A DNA stretch of 64,000 nucleotides. Source: Massariosphaeria phaeospora. Taxonomy: Eukaryota > Ascomycota > Dothideomycetes > Pleosporales. Shown here in pieces: positions 53,094-64,000 of this stretch; within the stretch, counting starts at the first letter, position 1, and each line of letters starts with the position of its first letter. The stretch lies in the NCBI GenBank assembly GCA_011032825.1, contig JAADJZ010000006.1:1550001-1614000 (forward strand). Direction: 5' to 3'. A program made the translations under genes and the position numbers. Below the pieces are notes generated by a model that had not been told where the DNA came from, did not search any database, and was given only the letters and a program-made list of their open reading frames with translations.

Positions 53094-54695
53094 ATGTTCA
53101 GCTGGGGTGACGACCAGAGAGGCATGTGTGCAGCATCTCAGTCTTCAACACCCAAGACATCCAAGATTCCAGTAGGCCACTCTCTACCTCGACGCCCATC
53201 CCAAGATGGTCATTCTGCCACTCCATTTGTAGAGCCCAAGGATTGGTGGGCACCACCGTACCCAACGATGTCGACATGTGCCAGCTCGTCCGCCTACAAG
53301 GCGTCTGGGCCATCGAGCCCGTCGTTCCCCCACCGGTCGGGCGTGGTAGCGCCGGCCACCAGCCCAGTAGCGGAAATGACGATGCAGGCACAAATGAAGA
53401 GGTGTCTAGACACAGGCCTCGTTCCCGGCCAGATCTCAACACAGTCGTCTTCGGTAACGCTAGCTATGCGCCCAGCAGCCGAAAAGACGACGCAGTCCAG
53501 CACGAGGAAGTTCGCAGACAACAAGGGCCTCATGCCCGGCCACTTCGAACCTCCCTACACGGGCCCCACCCGCCTGCCTCCCCTGGCATCCACGTCTCTT
53601 GCACACCCTCCCAGAGTTAACGACTCCAAAAGACCAGTGCCGCCGATCACTGAAGCCGAGATAGCAGCGCGGCTGGAGAAGCTATTCCTGCAAGGACCGT
53701 CTACTCGTGCCGACGCCGAGAAGTCGGAGGGAAAGCGTAAGCTGGACGCGGCTACAGCTGCAGCTATGCCTGCTGCCGTGTCGTATTATGCCAAAGCCGA
53801 GAAACTGAGGAATGAGTTTCAAGAGCGATACCACCAGAGGCTTACGGTGGCCATGGCGAAGCAGGACGCGGCTGTGAAAGCGAAAGAACAGGGGATGGGG
53901 AAGGGGAAGGAGACTGAGAAGGTGAAGGAGACTGAGAAGATGAAGGTTGAAGAGAAGGTGAAGGTCAACGAGACAGACAAGGAGATGGATGCTGAGAAAG
54001 AGAAGCAGAAGCAGAAGGATGGCGAAAAAGGAACCCCGAGTGCGTGCGTGGCCGCCAATGGCAACGGCAGCGGCAGCGGCAGCGGCAGCGGCAACAGCAA
54101 CGGCAACGGCAGCAACGACAAGCCCAACGACAACAAAAAAGCCAAAGCTGTCGCCGCCGCCGCCGCCAGCGCAAAACCCACCACCCCCATCTCAACCACC
54201 ATGGTCGACATCCCGCTCGGCCCAGACTTCGACGACGACTCCGACTGGACCAGCGTCTCCGCCGCCGAGTGCGACGACGCCGAATGGCAAATGGTCGGCC
54301 TGCCCGACTTCTCTCGCACCACCGCGCACGCCGCCCGCAACACCATCAGGTTCAGGAATCTGCCGCTGGAGCAGAAGTTGCAGGAGGGGATGCCGGCGTT
54401 GGTGGAGCAGTCGCGGGCGAAATTGGCGGCGAGGGCGAAGAAGGCGGAGGAGATGGAGAAGAAGGAGAAGGAGAGGCTGGAGATGGAACTGGCGAAGATG
54501 GCGAAGACGGCGAAGATGGCGGTGAGGGAGGAGGAGGAGAAGGAGAAGGAGAAGGAGAAGAGTCAAGACCCGCTGCAGTCTAGGCCGGGCCAGATGATGG
54601 CTCCGCCCCTCATGGTCATCCGTAGCACAGGGCTGCCTTCCGCTGCGCATGCGAGTGGCTTGTCGGAGCGCAAGGTTGTGCGCCCAGGTCGGTAA
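53094..54695 (+). CDS. Charged low-complexity protein with internal duplication
   Basis: Single exon, 533 aa from ATG 53094 (ACACCATGTTC). It contains two imperfect copies of a 24-25 residue unit (SPVAEMTMQAQMKR..GLVPGQ and RPAAEKTTQSSTRK..GLMPGH; DNA 53361-53432 and 53469-53543). An ITEAEIAARLEKLFLQGPS helix is followed by a KETEKVKETEKMKVEEK-like charged coil, a (GS)n/(GN)n tract encoded by GGCAGC repeats, and IPLGPDFDDDSDWTSVSAAE, DDAEWQMVG. The C-terminal lysine/glutamate helix is KKAEEMEKKEKERLEMELAK. No known domain is evident. The aromatic DSDWTSV and DDAEWQMV pair could be a short docking motif. Probably lineage-specific. Confidence 0.6.
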   Translation: MFSWGDDQRGMCAASQSSTPKTSKIPVGHSLPRRPSQDGHSATPFVEPKDWWAPPYPTMSTCASSSAYKASGPSSPSFPHRSGVVAPATSPVAEMTMQAQMKRCLDTGLVPGQISTQSSSVTLAMRPAAEKTTQSSTRKFADNKGLMPGHFEPPYTGPTRLPPLASTSLAHPPRVNDSKRPVPPITEAEIAARLEKLFLQGPSTRADAEKSEGKRKLDAATAAAMPAAVSYYAKAEKLRNEFQERYHQRLTVAMAKQDAAVKAKEQGMGKGKETEKVKETEKMKVEEKVKVNETDKEMDAEKEKQKQKDGEKGTPSACVAANGNGSGSGSGSGNSNGNGSNDKPNDNKKAKAVAAAAASAKPTTPISTTMVDIPLGPDFDDDSDWTSVSAAECDDAEWQMVGLPDFSRTTAHAARNTIRFRNLPLEQKLQEGMPALVEQSRAKLAARAKKAEEMEKKEKERLEMELAKMAKTAKMAVREEEEKEKEKEKSQDPLQSRPGQMMAPPLMVIRSTGLPSAAHASGLSERKVVRPGR

Positions 54696-55015
54696 ATGAA
54701 ATGGATAAGCCCGTCGCTCGCCGCGAATAAATGTACCCAGTTCAGTTCAGTTTGTTTTGAGTTGGATTAGATTAGATGAGAATGAATTAGATACAACTAT
54801 CCCGTGTCCCATCAGAGACTTGCATGTGTGCATGTCCGTAGGAAACCGAACTAAATTTGGTTTTTTTGGTCGATACTTTCTTCTACACTCACACACATAC
54901 GAAATAAATATTTTTTTCAGCTAGAGATAGATAGATGGTATGAGAGAGAGCCCGGACGTAGAGTGTGCTAAGTGAGTGAGTGAGTAAGTATGCTGAGTGT
55001 GCTGAATGTGCCGAG

Positions 55016-55265
55016 TCTCTCACGGAAAGCGGAATCTCAATCTCTAGAACTAAAGAGATATATATATCTGATCTGTGCGCCTCTAAAAGGATCTATCTAA
55101 CAAAGCTAATATATATACCTATAGAAAGCTACAATTCTATATATAGCGTTTACTTAATGTTTGTTACAAGACATAATATAAAATCTAAGTTATAGATAGG
55201 CATTGGTTACAACGCAGCATGTTCAGCCCTTAGTTCTAAAGATCTGATCTGGTTTCCGCAAGAGA
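55016..55265 (+). mobile_element. MITE-like element, copy C (best preserved ends)
   Basis: About 250 bp. The left end TCTCTCACGGAAAGCGG..TCTCTAGAACTAAAG and the reverse complement of the right end, TCTCTTGCGGAAACC..TCTTTAGAACTAAGG, form imperfect terminal inverted repeats of about 40 bp. The core (ATAGAAAGCTACAATTCTAT, GTTTACTT, GTTACAAGA, AAAATCTAAGTT) is shared with copies A and B. It is non-coding, and target-site duplications are uncertain. Confidence 0.7.
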
Positions 55266-55470
55266 TGTCCGTAGGATATGTGCCGATCCGGGTCTACAGT
55301 GTGCGGCACATGGTACGTTCTGGAGAAAAAAAAGAATAGTCTGGAAAACTGCATCGAGTCGAGTCGAGTCGAACGGAACGGAACTGGTTGATACTTCACA
55401 CTGACATATACCTCCTGTCCAGCCAGAGACGGCGCGAGGGGAGAAAGCCCAGCCGGGATTCAAAGTGTGC

Positions 55471-55493
55471 TGAGTGAGTGAGTGAGTGAGTGA
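55471..55493. repeat. (TGAG)n microsatellite
   Basis: TGAG repeated nearly six times, following CAAAGTGTGC. A related tract, AGTGAGTGAGTGAGTAAGTA, lies at 54971-54990, so similar tracts flank MITE copy C on both sides. Confidence 0.85.
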
Positions 55494-56381
55494 AAGCAAC
55501 TAAGTTACCCCCCACCTTTTTGCCAAACACTTACATGTATGCCAACAACAAACGTTACGATAAGGAAAACCATTCCTCACATTCCCGCACTGCCACCGGA
55601 AAAATACCATAATCCCAGTGTCCAATACGACGTCGGTGTCACTTTTCTGTTAAATACTAACGTTTTCGTATCTCTAGAAAATATTATTAGCGTTTCTTAC
55701 AGCGTCCCTGAATCCTTTGGTATGAATTAATAAACAGTTCCAATGTGAAGAAGCCGCACAAAAAAACAAAAAGCCCCCTCATGTAAAGATATCATGGGTA
55801 TTTCTCTCCACTAAAAGCGCTATCCAAGAACGTTTGTCGCCCCCATAAGCTCTAGTCTCTTTCTCTCTCTCCTTCTATCCACATCTCTCTTTTCCAAAAG
55901 TTGACACACTGGCTGACCCTAGAGCCAAAAAAACCGTCAAACTCTTTTCCAGATCGAAGTGCCCCAAATATACAGCCACGTCTCGAGCCCCCTCTTGGAG
56001 GTCCCGTCCGTTCTTTCCTACGCACAATATCCATCACAGCTCTTATAATTCAAACACTAGCGTACAGCCTCGCAACCTGCACGCCCCCTAATATGCAAGA
56101 AGAAGAAGAAGAAGAAGAACAAGCAAGGGTGTAAGAATCATTGCTAATCAACGCCGAAGCTCGCGTAACCTGCTGGTGGTCGAGGTATGTATTCGCAAGT
56201 TTGTTTTATGCAGAAAGTTTGTAGTTCGAGATATCAAGCCGCGGGTGAAGATCGCCAAAAACCAGCGGAAGAGTATGGTGCTCGCGTACGCCAGAACTCC
56301 GTGCGGGTGTGTCGGTACGAAAGAATAGACTCAAGGGAAATCGTCATGCCGTGGAGCGAAGAGAGTGCGTGACTTGGGTGA

Positions 56382-58408
56382 CTACGTGTTCGAGATGATG
56401 ACGCGGGCGCCTTCTTTACCGAGTACCCCTCTTTCTTTCGCTTTCGGGCTCCTGTCTCGGCCCTTCTTGCGGCTTAGGAAGCCGAGCATACCCGATGGTT
56501 TCTCAGCATTGGGGTTCTGTAGGAGCGAAGAGCTCTGGTTAGCCATGTCTGACCATGAACCAGTCTCGTTGAGCACTACCTGTACGCCGCCGCCCATACT
56601 GGTGCTGCGCTGAGAACCCCGTGGGCGACTGTTCATTGGCCGAGAAAATGAGGGCGTCGCACTACCCGCCCCATCAACCGGGAAATAGTCAGAGCGCTCA
56701 CCTCGCTGTGATGAGGGCGAGCTGGTAGACTGTTGTTGCTGGCTTAGGGTGGCCTTTGCGAGAGGGGGGCTGCCATTTGGCGAATGAGTCGTCGACCGAG
56801 GATTGGTGGTAGACCGGGTGGGACGCAAATCGACGTCTTGAGATGCAACTGGACGCCCAAACGAATCTTGGGGTGAAGACGACGACGTCGGCGTATGCTC
56901 GCTGTTGCTGTTGTTGCTGGCCCTAGAGACGCCCGCAGAGTCCACCGAGGCTGTAACAAGGATGGCAGCTGGACGTTGTTCCGTCATTGTCATATAGTTA
57001 AAAGGCTCGAATAGCGTCTCTATCATTTTATGCAGCTCCTCTGCGCGGACTTCTTGGTCGGTGGCGTCATCCTTCAACGCTTCGCGAGGCTTCTGCCTTC
57101 GTGCGCGAGCCTCGAGAGGCGCTTCCTCCAGCAACAGTTCTTCTAAATCGTATGTTGCATCGAAGTTCGTCTTATCGCTAGAAGGTATAAAGACCGGGTC
57201 GATCTCCTTGCGTTCTAGGGCTGAAAAGTCAAGAGGACGGAAGAACGGGTTATCTACGAATGTTTCAAAGCCAATGGCGCCAATGCGCTTCTTTCGGTTC
57301 TTTTCTAGCAACGAACTAATAGCATGTAAGCACGGCATCGTCACGGGCGGAGTCGTAACGGGAAAGGTTGGCTCGCCCTTGATGATCTTCTGGGCGAGGG
57401 AATCGTGGCTGCTGGCTTCGAACGGCCGCTTTTTCTTATCGTCAGTAATCCATCGCAAATCGAATTTGACGTGGTCCAACGCACCTTGTTGTAGATGCAC
57501 TCGTAAAAGAGCACACCAAGCGACCACCAATCGACTTCACACGAGTATCCTTTGCCCTCATATACCTCCGGGGCAAGGTAGGCAAGCGTGCCTGACTTGC
57601 TCGTAAGCGGTTTGTGCGGGATAAAATCTGAAGCAACGTTCTGAGATGATTAGTTTCTGTTCTGTGGCAGGACGAAATGGGTCCACTTACGAAGTCTGCC
57701 AAATGAACGTGTCCGTCACAATCTAACAGCACATTATCGGGTTTGATGTCACGGTGCACTATGCCTTGCTGGTGGATATACCGCACAGCGCAGCCAAGTT
57801 GTGCTATCCAAAACCGTACTGCGTCCTCTGTGAATGCCTTTCGAGATATGTGGAACCGGAGATCACCGCCCGTCATCAGGTCGACAACGATATACCTGTA
57901 GCTTGTCAGTCTTGTCTCCTAGTACGGAAGCTGTGCGCACGTACAGATATTCGATGTCCTGGAAACTGTATCGCAGATTACAGAGGAAGGGGTGGTTGAG
58001 GTGTTCGAGCATCCTCCGCTCTCGAATGATGTTGCGTACACTCTCCGACCGTACGACTGTGACACGGCGTTAGCAGCGGGTTCCAGGAGCGGGTTGGAGG
58101 CAGACGTGTGCTGCCACCAGAGAGTAACCGGTCGGCGTGGGTGGACTGACCTTCATCCTTCCGTATATACTTCAAGGCAAATGTGAGGCCGGTGTCCTTG
58201 CGCTCGACGATGCGTACTTTGCCGAAAGCCCCCTTGCCAACAACACGCAGCAGCCGGAAGTGATTAAGGTTCACTGCGGGAGCATACGTCAGTAGGTTCT
58301 CGGCTATATTTGCATTCCATGGTGAGGTGAGAGGAACTACGGGGAGCGACTCTGCCATGACGCACCTTGGTCAGTGAAGACCACTGGTTTCCCGTTGCTC
58401 TGACCCAT
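56382..58408 (-). CDS. YANK-family (STK32-like) AGC serine/threonine kinase
   Basis: Six exons: 58408-58366, 58273-58151, 58056-57945, 57895-57691, 57640-57485 and 57428-56382, 561 aa; all phases agree. [14 protein letters not shown] gives an N-myristoylation-type start (MGxxxG). The kinase begins [20 protein letters not shown], with ALKYIRKDE (catalytic Lys), [29 protein letters not shown] (DFN instead of the usual DFG, normal for YANK), and [20 protein letters not shown]. The tail segment [20 protein letters not shown] followed by [20 protein letters not shown] is the conserved fungal extension, and the last 170 residues are disordered. The exon 5/6 junction is set at AAAAAG|CGG so that NKRPFEASS is formed. 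Fungal targets are largely unknown. Confidence 0.92.
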
Positions 58409-61400
58409 TATGCGCGACAATGGCTGATGGCCGTGGAAAAGCTCGCCGGCTACGAATGCATCAGAGGACGGCGGTGGTTCGGGTCGGCGCGCTGCTCTGC
58501 TCTGCTCTGCTCTGCTCTGCTCTGTGGGCTGGTGTGTCGCTGGTGCCGGTGCGGGGACAAAGAGCACGGCAATCGGGCGAGGGGTGGCTGCGGGAGTCGC
58601 TGGGGCGGACGCTGGGCAGGAAGTTGGGTATTTCAGGACTCAAGGCCACAGCAACGGCGGGCAGGGCTGGCGGGAGGTGTATCTGGTGGAACGGCGGAGC
58701 TTGAAAGGAGAGAGCACCAAAGATTGACGGGCAGCAGCTGGTCGGGGCGGCCTAGCGAGGTTAGAGAGCGCGCTGGAGGAGGTCTAGTCGGCACGGGCGT
58801 GGGCGTGCACTTGGCACCATGTCTAGGCGCACGACGCGGACGGCGTGGTGCAAATGCAAAGGCAGCGCAGAGAGAGAGCGCGAGAGCAAGGATGAAAACG
58901 TGGGCGCTGCAAGCCGGCGACTAGCTCTCAGACCGAGTGAATGTGCTCTGACTCCTGCCAGCCGCCGGCGAATCGTCGTCGTTGGCGGCGTCACCAACCC
59001 TGTCCGATATATCTGACGAGCCTGGAGCCCGTCCATCGCGCCCAAACTGCTACACGGAGATGCTATCGACTGGAGCAGCGTTATAACAAACGTGTGCAGC
59101 TAGGTATTACAGGCCTCTTCACTGTTAGCACCCTAGTGCAGTTGCGCTCGCCAGTTCTAGGTGGTGGTGGAAGATCGCAGCTTGCGACGAGGCATCGACC
59201 AGCCGGCTCCGCGACACTACGGTTGTTAGATTGATCACCATCCACCCCCCCCCACCTCCCCCAGACGCCGGCCTGACTGTACGCTGCAGCGAGACCGCAC
59301 GCGTGTTGGGTCGCACACCGAAGGCACAGTCAGCAGCACCGGCCTGGAGGCCGTAGAGTGTAGAGCGTCGTGAGCAAGCATCCAGTCTCCCCCCGGAAAG
59401 CAGCTGGCAAGCGCAGACCACCCCCCGGCCCGCCCCCCGGCTGTCACGAGACGCGGCGAATAATCGGCGCTTCGGTGCGACACCTTCACTCCCGTCTGAT
59501 CTACAGTCCTGGGCCTGCTCCGAGGTGCTTTCGAAACACCAAATCCGACAAGCAACCAGCCAACTGGCCAGCATGTGGTCTGCCCGCAGCCCACGCCAGC
59601 AGAACAACAACAACTGGCACTGAGTCGTGCCTACAGGGGCACCGTGCCCTGCCCAGCATATGTATTCGTTCGGACCTCCCGGGCTGACGTCCATCTGTTG
59701 CTGTTGGTTTCGCACCTCCTTTCGTCTCTCCGTCTCTCTCTGACTCTCTCAGGCTGAGCGTTCAGCGTCCTGGGAGCCGTGCATGGCCAGCCGCGGTGCG
59801 CCTCCACGTGGAGTATGGCTTGCAGCTGTTGCCGGCTACACAGGCTGATTCGACCACGACTGTCATCGATGTGACCTAAGCAGGGCCAGCCTCAGAGCGA
59901 GCCCTTCTAGAACGCCGACTAACCAGCTCTAGAAAACTGGGCACGGACGGCTCAGGCTGGCATCCATGCAAACAAAGGCGTCGCCTCTAGTGATACGTTA
60001 CGCCCCCCGCTACAGTCGCGTTAAGCCATCGAGCTCGGTTAAGAATAGGAAAAGATACCCTTGTGGTAGGCTGGCCGGAGTATCTGGAATGACCATATAG
60101 AGTTGTAAACTCAGTTTCTCAACCACGGAAGCGGCCACGTCGTGAAGTCGACGTTACCTAATTTACGCAACCCATGGGCGCGAAAAGTTTCTCTTCCACC
60201 AAGGCGGGGCATAAGCTCCACTCTGTACCGATGTACCACAAAAGAAGAAATGAAATTCATATACCCGAGCAGGGAGCAAACCTTGATGCGCCATCGAATC
60301 GGTACGCAGTATGCCGCGCCGGGTTTGTGCGTCGCAACTTGAAAACATGCCTTTCATAACTTGGCATCGTGCTGCGTCTCTGTCAAGCCTGTCAGCCAAA
60401 GTCTGGCGTTTACATTGCGATCAACATCGTTCCATCCGCAAACACACACGCTGCTTGGCGTTCTGTCAGTCTCGACGACGTTGAACCAGCCGGGGAGGCT
60501 TCCGTCAAACTTGATACATGGCTAGTACTGGAAAGGAAATATGGTGCACGAGACATGCGGCTCGTAGGAGAAAAGTAAATGCTTTTTCGTGGTCTTTTTT
60601 TCTCCGTTCTTTTGCGGGGTCACACTGATGCGTAATCAAGCGCACATCTAGCACAGCTTTCATAACAAAGGCCCGCAAATAGGGCCGAATCTCGCATTTA
60701 GATCTTATGGCTCAAGTGGGAAGTGATAGGAAGTGTGCCATCACCACCAACTTATTACCTATCAACCAGAACTTGCAGAGGAGTGCATATCAAAGATTCA
60801 GCCGTCAGATGACATACTCTCCCGCAGGATGGAATCTGGAAAGCCATCTCCAGACCCACTTGACGATCTTTAGGAAATAACTACCCAATACCACGCTATC
60901 GTTTTCTCCGCTCACCAAACCTCCGAACTTGACGTGCGCGTCTCCGTTTCATCACCTTTGAATGCCTCCACCTGGTTCACGCGTGGTCAAGCTAAAGTGA
61001 GTTATTCGAAACACGATTTCCTCACCAAATGTCAGAGCTGTCGCGGAGTGGGTGTTGATTAGTAGGCACACATCTCTATATGATGCGACATGTTCTTTTT
61101 ACTAAGAACTCGCTAAACATTTAGGTTCTGGTGTAAACTCTATGAACAATGTGGAGATTCAGTTTTGGTCCCTATGAGCAACAATTCACTTCACCTCTTG
61201 GCCGATTTAGCATCTACCTCTTCACCCATGTTTTAGCAATTAAAACTCATGGGAGTGTATACGCTTCTACGGAGTACACGTACACAACCATGTTGGATTC
61301 TTCGAATTCATGATGCATCCCATCATGATGTTCTCCTACAGTGTAACGGACCTCCGATGCCTGTTACTCCGACTCGCCGAATTACCACACTCGCCAATCG

Positions 61401-64000
61401 CTTGGAAAAATTACTTTGTTTAGAAAGCAAAAAGGTTTGCGTTCGTCGATTGGCTGTAAGGACGGAGGAGGCTCGCAACTGTTTGCATTGGCATCGGGAA
61501 CCTAAATTTAGAACGCTTCGGGATTCAAGCGAGATCGCGCTGAGCTCAGATTATGCAGCACAGATAGACTGCTTTTGCAGAGTTAGTGTTGGTGGACAAC
61601 GTGTGCGGAGTTGGTCGGTGCAGCTACGAACGGAACTGCAAGGCTGATGCGAGGATGTTGGTTGGGGCACACAAAGTGTTGAGGAGGTTGGTAGGCAGGT
61701 TGGGTCCCGGAGATCGTGTTTTATTCATGCAAGATCGGAGACAGGATGGAAAATGGTGCTAGCCTTGACGTCGAACACCGACCTGAACGTCGGTAACGTC
61801 GCTCTGTTGCCAGACAGAACCCCGGCGTCTGTCAGCTGTCGCGCTGAGCGATCCATGGATGTTTGCTCGATCATCGGGAACACGAGGAAGGTGCGAGGCA
61901 CAGTGTCTCCCACCTGTGGGGTTGACAAAGCTGTGCCACCGGGCAAGCATCCCCAACCTCCTTTTAGCAACAAACCGCCTCTCAATTACAGAAACGACGC
62001 CTTTTGCCTGTTGTACTTCTAACTGGAACTTAGGGCTGGATCATACAGCGGATGTACCACATGGCACGCATGCGCCACTGAGGCACGTACACACAGTGGC
62101 CGGCTTCAGTGTTCACAATCTCCATGCGAACACAGGCAATGTCCGAAACCGGGTGCCATCATCGCACATACGCAAGACCAACGGACCGAATATGGACAAG
62201 AGCCCGCAGCTTTGGTCCACAATCCACCGAGCCCTACGGAGTATACACTCGTTAAACTACGAACACAAGCATTACGGACGCTATCGCCTTGGTCTTGGAC
62301 AATATCAGCACCTAACCTCGAGGCCTCTATCCTGCGGCCCTACCGTATTGTACTACCCACCTTTGTCGTATTCAGACGCACCCAAGCGCCCCAAGACCCC
62401 CAAGACCAGCCAAGATCGGAAGTAGGAGGTGCGGCGTTTCTGTATGACCGACTACTGCAATCCACCCATTTATCCAGGCCTTGACTGCATATCCGCCAGT
62501 CGACCTTGTCCGAATGTGCAGAACGCTCAAAATTGCGCGGCCTAATGTGCTCTGCACATGGCCACACACGTGGGCTGACCCGGGAACTTACCCGAATCTC
62601 AATCCTTTCATCGCCCCGCGCCTTCATCTACATATGTGCCCGACGATCAGCATCATCCTACACTCTATCTCGCCCTGCGAACCGGATTTGCAAACACTAG
62701 ACACGAGGCTGGATATTAATAAACCCCCACGCCCCTCTCCCATCCCCGCAACGCAACACCTACCCCAAACACAACAGCAACAACAACATACCATATGTAC
62801 GGAGTACATATGACGGTCACACCTTCCGCATCGGATCGAGAAAGTAGGCGTTGCTTGAAACGTAAAAACCTGCATATTGTTCCCTGAAGAGCCACGCCGC
62901 TCATGCAGCACCGCCGTTGTGCTACCAGAACGCAGTCTAGAGCATAACAACTTGCTCTCCCAGCGTATTCCACTCTTGGACGCTGTGCCTTTTCCCCAGG
63001 CATCTCCACGTCTACTCCGCGTAAGAGACCGAGCACCCCGTCCAAAATTTCCTTTCGGAAAGCTACAACTTCGCAACTGCGGAGCATACTCTCTTTTCTA
63101 CGACGAGGCAACGTTCCTTACGCACGCTAGATCCCAAGTAAGAAGGTCCTTTTCTCGATCTCATGGCCTGTTGTCAGACGTAGGATGGTTCGAGGCGCGC
63201 AGTCGCATGCCTCGCATAGCGGGTATCGGACACCCATCCGATCGGGATAGCACGCTAAGCCTTGCACTTGTCCTTCTCCTTCGGTGGCTTATGGAGGCGG
63301 CATACTGAGGTCTTGGAGCGGAGATTTGGGCTTCGGCTTGGGGTCGGGGTCCGGGAGAAGGAGACCGATTTCGACGTTAAGCTAATGCGAGCGAGTATGC
63401 TGATACGGGTGCGGGTTGGTGTTCATGTCGATGGTCGAGGAAAATTCGTGTTCATGTCGGGGTTTGATGGAGAAGACTGCGTGTAGACTGCATGACGTGA
63501 GTGTGAAGATGGCTTGCTAACAGCTAACAGGAGTAAATCATGATACATGGAACCCTCTCATGAAGCTGACGTGAAGGTAGTAGCTCCTGTGGAACTCGGT
63601 GCCAGTGTTTCGTACGTGCGTTGGAAATCCGCTCGTCGACCAACTCACCACAACAATTCAGGTATTCGCACGCTTCTTATAGAAAAATATCAACGGGCAC
63701 CCTAAGTAAGCAATTACTGGCACCCCAGTTAGCGATACCCACCCATACCATCAACATGGAAATGCTATCTTGATCTTGTTCGAAAGCCCTTGCCAAATGA
63801 AGGCTAAATGTTAAATTTTGAGAAGAACCCAGTAAAAGATAGGAGCTTCATGCTAAGTGGCGTAAGTGGCGTGAAGCAGCAGCGTAGGTGATTGGTTTGA
63901 TGGACTTGACTGGGGTGCCCATTAACAACTCCCCTTCTTATGCTATTTCTTATACGCAGTCTCGGACGGCCTCTCTCGTATCCTTAGTAATCATCGTGTG
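58409..64000. other. Gene-poor right end, nothing recognised
   Basis: In 5.6 kb I find no recognisable protein family, no convincing exon chain, no tRNA or rRNA, and no MITE copy. Open frames of 90-196 codons (59715-59125 on -, 61859-62425 on +, 63111-62716 on -) show mixed-frame, near-random composition. Local features are a C-homopolymer at 59247-59265 and three TACGGAGTA elements (61268, 62235, 62798). It may be unannotated regulatory or decayed accessory DNA. Confidence 0.45.
58491..58524. repeat. (TCTGC)n microsatellite
   Basis: About seven tandem CTGCT/TCTGC pentamers just upstream of the YANK kinase start, so within its leader or promoter. Confidence 0.85.

Larger units (their letters stand above)
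54696..56381. other. Intergenic with MITE-like copy C
   Basis: No gene is recognised. Short open frames are AT-rich and unsupported. It holds GTGA/GAGT tandem repeats at 54971-54990 and 55471-55493, MITE copy C and a (GAA)n tract near 56098-56118. Confidence 0.5.

Noticed and set aside
59125..59715. 196-codon open frame on the - strand
   Set aside because: GC-driven open frame with overlapping frames on both strands; contains a poly-Gly run from a C homopolymer; no family features.
61859..62425. 188-codon open frame on the + strand
   Set aside because: No motif or leader context; composition shifts along its length.
1..64000. tRNA, rRNA and CRISPR search by eye
   Set aside because: No GGTTCGAATCC-type B box with a matching cloverleaf, no rRNA segment, no regularly spaced direct repeats.

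Overview
The window is nuclear DNA from a filamentous ascomycete, most likely a dothideomycete. The evidence is short (about 45-100 nt) GT..AG introns with CTAAC/CTGAC-type branch sites, gene families restricted to filamentous ascomycetes (a hydroxamate-siderophore acyltransferase, a YANK-type AGC kinase with the fungal C-terminal tail, long disordered fungus-specific proteins), and genes packed on both strands. There is no sign of operons, phage or CRISPR. Function calls rest on motifs I recognise in the conceptual translations; no database search was run.

Layout. 0-7.4 kb holds an accessory block of three diverged paralogues of an F-box/2EXR-like fungal family; the first is a decaying copy. 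7.5-15.4 kb is conserved housekeeping: a complex I assembly factor (NDUFAF2 type), a calponin-homology protein, U1 snRNP protein C, an NmrA-like NAD(P)-binding protein and the RACK1/CpcB ribosomal WD40 protein. The third intron of RACK1 appears to carry the box C/D snoRNA U24. 16.5-29.2 kb has a PDK1-type kinase with a PH domain, a large disordered protein, the i-AAA protease YME1, an RraA-family protein and the complex III hinge protein QCR6. 29.5-43.6 kb has an FLVCR-like MFS transporter, a 1068-aa disordered protein, a TFIP11/Ntr1 G-patch splicing factor and two single-pass membrane proteins. 45.2-58.4 kb has the small three-exon mitoribosomal gene MRP10, a 957-aa disordered protein, a divergent pair (Mn-superoxide dismutase and siderophore acyltransferase), a charged low-complexity protein and a YANK kinase. 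58.4-64 kb contains nothing I can recognise.

How the genes relate. Several products act in mitochondria (NDUFAF2, YME1, QCR6, MRP10, Mn-SOD), two in splicing (U1C, TFIP11) and two are AGC kinases (PDK1, YANK). They are independent transcription units, not a pathway cluster. Mn-SOD and the siderophore acyltransferase share one 576-bp divergent promoter, which could link oxidative-stress and iron regulation.

Most noteworthy: (1) a U24-like snoRNA in the RACK1 intron, the same host as in budding yeast; (2) a previously unlabelled MITE-like repeat of about 235-260 bp with imperfect terminal inverted repeats, present three times; (3) a conserved cysteine-rich C-terminal motif linking the three F-box-like paralogues; (4) three 1-nt reading-frame breaks concentrated in the SOD/siderophore gene pair; (5) an unresolved, possibly twin, first intron in U1C.
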